Assembly: GCA_036939355.1 (NCBI GenBank)
Contig: JALLAP010000298.1
Location: 1 to 31,070 of the forward strand
From: Thalassiosira profunda
Taxonomy: Eukaryota > Bacillariophyta > Thalassiosirophyceae > Thalassiosirales > Thalassiosiraceae
Direction of reading: 5' to 3'
Length of the DNA stretch: 31,070 nt
A program made the translations under genes and the position numbers. The notes under the pieces were generated by a model that was given only the letters and a program-made list of their open reading frames with translations, had not been told where the DNA came from and made no database searches. This document shows, piece after piece, positions 28,820 through 31,070 of this stretch; positions within the stretch are counted from its first letter, which is position 1, and the number at the start of each line of letters is the position of its first letter.

Positions 28820-28966
28820 TGGATATTCAGTCGCTCTGAAAGTTGAACCGCTGCCAACTGGGGCCATCCCCCTTTGTCTCTGTATTTTGTTGTGTAATGT
28901 CTAATGAAAAGACTCAGTATTCATCTCCAACAATGCTCCTCTAAAAGTACGGCATCTCACACCAGT

Positions 28967-30538
28967 TCACAGATTTTGCCACGTGACGGCAAACGCGCAC
29001 ATTCCTAGCACGATGTTCAGGACGAACGGTAGTTTCCTTCCCAGCTTTGTCGCCAGCAGTTCTAGCCCGGAAGCACCAACACCCCCCTCACCAGCAGTAT
29101 CGGCCCAGGCCTTTCCCTTCAAATATAAAGTGCTGTATACGAGCGGGCTCAGCACCTTCAGAGCCGCCAGCATGGAAGCCTTTTCGCCCTGCAGCTGGCC
29201 CTGCGGTATGCCCCGTTCCGTGGCCAGCGATGTGATAGCGGTGCTCGTGCCAACTTTTTGCGCCGAACCGTACATTCCGAGGCATCCCACCACAAGCAGC
29301 GGCTGGAAAGAATTGGTACACATCGTCGTGATTGGGAACAGCATCGCCGATGCAATCGCGAACAACGAAAAGTTGCGTAAGCCAAGGCTTCGCAGGACAA
29401 GCGGCAGCGAGACGTTCGAGGCGATACCAAGGACACCGAAGAGGGCCACAAGGTTGGCAAAGTCCTTTGGTTGGAAGCCCCACTGCTCTCTCGCGAACAA
29501 TTGAAATACGTCCCCCATAAAGGCCGGCATCGATTGCAGCAACATCAGCACCGCCAGCGTGCGCATTTGCGACCCATACGCAAAGAGGAGCCGCGCGCTC
29601 GACAACGGCGCCTCGATCACCCTCAACCCCATCGCCTCGAGGGATTCGTCCTTCTTTGCTATTTGTTTTTCCTCCACAAACTCCAGACTGTCCCTCGTCC
29701 GGAACACGACGTTCAGCGTGGCCAGGGTGGAGAGGGCCAGCGCGCCACCGTACGCCGCGCGCTCGCCCCGTTCCGTCAATCTCCCACCAATCACCGACCC
29801 CAGGAGGAAGCCCAGCGATACGCACGCCGCCTGCCTCCCCAGCACGGACCCCACCTCATCGTTGTTGCTGGACTTGGTACCCTTCCCACTGGTCGAGAAC
29901 ACATCGGCGATGATCGTATTAACCACGATGAGCAGGAAGCCCCCGCTCAACGCGTTTACCATCCGCGAGACGCACACGCTCCACACACCCGGACGCAGCA
30001 CGGCGCCGAGGTTGGCGCCCAAAATCGACGCATTCAGAATTGCCGCGGCGACCTTTCGCCCCTTTGCATCGATAAACGCCCCCACCGACGGGGACAGGAA
30101 CAGCTCCACCGCCGCGGAGGCGGAGGAGAGTAGCGAGAGTATCTGGACCGCACGGGCTTGCGGGTCGGGCGATTTGGAGAGATGCCTCGTGAGAGACGGA
30201 AGCGGCGCAAAGACCACCATGGAGGTGGAGGCGACGGCCAGGAAGGACGTCAGGTGGAGGGCGCGGAGGGTTTGCCGTTTCCGCGTCGGTATGTCGACCT
30301 CTCTCGCGTCGCCCCCGCGAAGAGATAATATGGGCAGGGCGCCGGCGGGAGGCAATTTTCGTTTTCTATTGGATCGATGGACGTGAGTCGGGAGGCCACC
30401 TGCCAATGATGTTGGCTCCACCATGCGTCCCTTCGCAAAAGGTGTCATTCTGTGCCCACCCTCGGCATTTGCGCCATCGATCGTTGCCGCAACGACCATC
30501 GAGAGGACGACGGCGCCAGATTCTCTACGGACCTTCAT
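28967..30538 (-). CDS. Major facilitator superfamily transporter with N-terminal signal
   Basis: Single-exon frame of 523 residues. MKVRRESGAVVLSMVVAATIDGANA looks like a signal peptide, followed by ~60 polar residues with ILSLRGGD. About 12 hydrophobic spans follow from ~residue 90: LHLTSFLAVASTSMVVFAPL, then AVELFLSPSVGAFIDAKGRK, which carries the MFS loop 2-3 motif (G-x-x-x-D-x-x-G-R-K). Later come SRMVNALSGGFLLIVVNTII, CVSLGFLLGSVIGG, and a second half from ~residue 320 (LAVLMLLQSMPAFMGDVF ... LVVGCLGMYGSAQKVG). It resembles the TetA/TCR-like drug:H+ antiporter branch, but the substrate cannot be read from sequence. The extra N-terminal segment is unusual for a plasma-membrane MFS protein and may direct it to a plastid or other organelle membrane. 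Confidence 0.9.
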   Translation of the reverse strand: MKVRRESGAVVLSMVVAATIDGANAEGGHRMTPFAKGRMVEPTSLAGGLPTHVHRSNRKRKLPPAGALPILSLRGGDAREVDIPTRKRQTLRALHLTSFLAVASTSMVVFAPLPSLTRHLSKSPDPQARAVQILSLLSSASAAVELFLSPSVGAFIDAKGRKVAAAILNASILGANLGAVLRPGVWSVCVSRMVNALSGGFLLIVVNTIIADVFSTSGKGTKSSNNDEVGSVLGRQAACVSLGFLLGSVIGGRLTERGERAAYGGALALSTLATLNVVFRTRDSLEFVEEKQIAKKDESLEAMGLRVIEAPLSSARLLFAYGSQMRTLAVLMLLQSMPAFMGDVFQLFAREQWGFQPKDFANLVALFGVLGIASNVSLPLVLRSLGLRNFSLFAIASAMLFPITTMCTNSFQPLLVVGCLGMYGSAQKVGTSTAITSLATERGIPQGQLQGEKASMLAALKVLSPLVYSTLYLKGKAWADTAGEGGVGASGLELLATKLGRKLPFVLNIVLGMCAFAVTWQNL

Positions 30539-30999
30539 ACTGCAAGATACCAGCCTCAGGATACCACAATACCTTTCGACGACCCAAATTTAGAGAGCGT
30601 CGCAGTATCGATCGAGACTTGCCCTGAGATTAACTGTCGTGCCGACACTGCATTCGCCCGAGCCAGTGACGAGTGCCTATCTGATGGATACCGCTCAAGA
30701 GACGCACTAAGTGTGAACCCGCGTCGTTGCCCCGCGCCCGAAGAGTAGCGCCGCTGCAAACGAAGGAACCGCGTAGTCACCCAGGAGTTGAGGAGCGCGA
30801 GCTCGAGGGCGAGGCGAGAGTCAGCAGTTGTGGCTCAGCGTCAGCGGCAGCGCGAGCGTTTGATTTTTTGATTGGGGTGAAAAAAAATGAAGTGCGTGGC
30901 AAACCAAAGATCGCGATCTTGAAGTGTCATCTCAACTCAACTCTTTGCGCTTCACGCTTCACCTCCCGCCCACTTCTTGTCCCCCAACCGACCACCGGG
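30539..30999. promoter_or_regulatory. Divergent intergenic region (transporter / right-edge gene)
   Basis: 461 bp between divergent start codons. No convincing coding frame. An A-rich run (gaaaaaaaatgaag, ~30879-30892) and gatcgcgatc (~30909-30918, a 10-bp palindrome) are visible. A CT-rich stretch precedes the right-hand ATG and may be its 5'UTR. Confidence 0.4.
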
Positions 31000-31070
31000 A
31001 TGCACCGATACCTCCCCCTCCTCCTCATCCTCGGCGCCCTCGTCGGCGGGGCCGCCGGGTTCGCCGCCCC
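31000..31070 (+). CDS. Start of a probable plastid-targeted or secreted protein (cut by right edge)
   Basis: ATG at 31000-31002 opens a frame to the window end: MHRYLPLLLILGALVGGAAGFAAP. Charged start, Leu-rich core and small residues before G-F-A-A-P form a signal peptide. Phe right after the predicted cleavage site matches the diatom ASAFAP-type junction needed for import through the four-membrane plastid envelope. The mature protein is beyond the window. The start is supported by the CT-rich leader and lack of an upstream in-frame ATG nearby. An ordinary secretory protein is the alternative. Confidence 0.65.
   Translation, partial: MHRYLPLLLILGALVGGAAGFAA

Noticed and set aside
1..31070. 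CRISPR array, prophage, bacterial operon or tRNA genes
   Set aside because: No regularly spaced repeats, no bacterial ribosome-binding sites or operons, and no cloverleaf-like sequence seen by eye on either strand; the genes are spliced and eukaryotic.

Overview
The window looks like nuclear DNA of a photosynthetic stramenopile, most probably a centric diatom close to Thalassiosira (T. oceanica would be my first guess; this is inference from gene style, not from a search). The reasons are: GC-rich, gene-dense sequence on both strands; short GT-AG introns, mostly 65-120 nt; eukaryote-only genes (20S proteasome beta1, a PX/BAR sorting nexin, a Strawberry-notch helicase); diatom-style LRR and PPR proteins; a helicase-associated (HA) domain; secreted proteins carrying R-x-L motifs; and, at the right edge, a signal peptide ending in an ASAFAP-like plastid-targeting junction. 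There is no operon structure. Genes are read independently, with several divergent pairs.

Layout. 1-910 (-): 5' part of a PPR-like protein with a mitochondrial-type presequence, running off the left edge. 1077-2059 (+): proteasome subunit beta1, 2 exons. 2428-4755 (-): LRR protein, 8 exons. 5008-8022 (-): large protein with a disordered N-terminus, a NUMOD3-like motif and a C-terminal HA domain, 5 exons. 8023-9247: long stretch with no convincing gene. 9248-9583 (-): small basic protein with a probable 5'UTR intron. 10343-12226 (-): single-pass membrane protein with two diatom-type extracellular repeats. 12630-14231 (+): sorting nexin, 2 exons. 14654-16393 (+) and 18888-20170 (-): two paralogous secreted, single-pass proteins with (S/D)xPDIxxxRRxL repeats and a six-cysteine domain. 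16859-18319 (-): second LRR-family protein, 2 exons. 20719-25602 (-): Strawberry-notch (SBNO) helicase, 5 exons. 25263-27824 (+): protein of unknown function with 38-residue SRGGT repeats and a Cys-rich tail. 28010-28819 (+): acidic type II membrane protein. 28967-30538 (-): MFS transporter. 31000-31070 (+): start of a probable plastid-targeted or secreted protein.

The most interesting biology is the RXL/PDI gene pair. Its architecture (signal peptide, RXL processing motifs, Cys domain, one membrane span, cytosolic tail) resembles known diatom silica-vesicle and cell-wall proteins. Other notable points are PCNA-interacting-peptide-like motifs at the C-terminus of SBNO, a NUMOD3 plus HA combination, and two LRR proteins sharing a C-terminal module. 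Palindromic TACGTA/TAGGTACCTA clusters also recur in the intergenic gaps.

Two places (15420-15564 and 21403-21547) carry an exact 72-bp direct repeat around a single N. They are almost certainly assembly joins. One inflates an intron and the other falsely frameshifts SBNO. Intron positions were placed by eye from GT-AG signals with phase bookkeeping; no transcript evidence was available.
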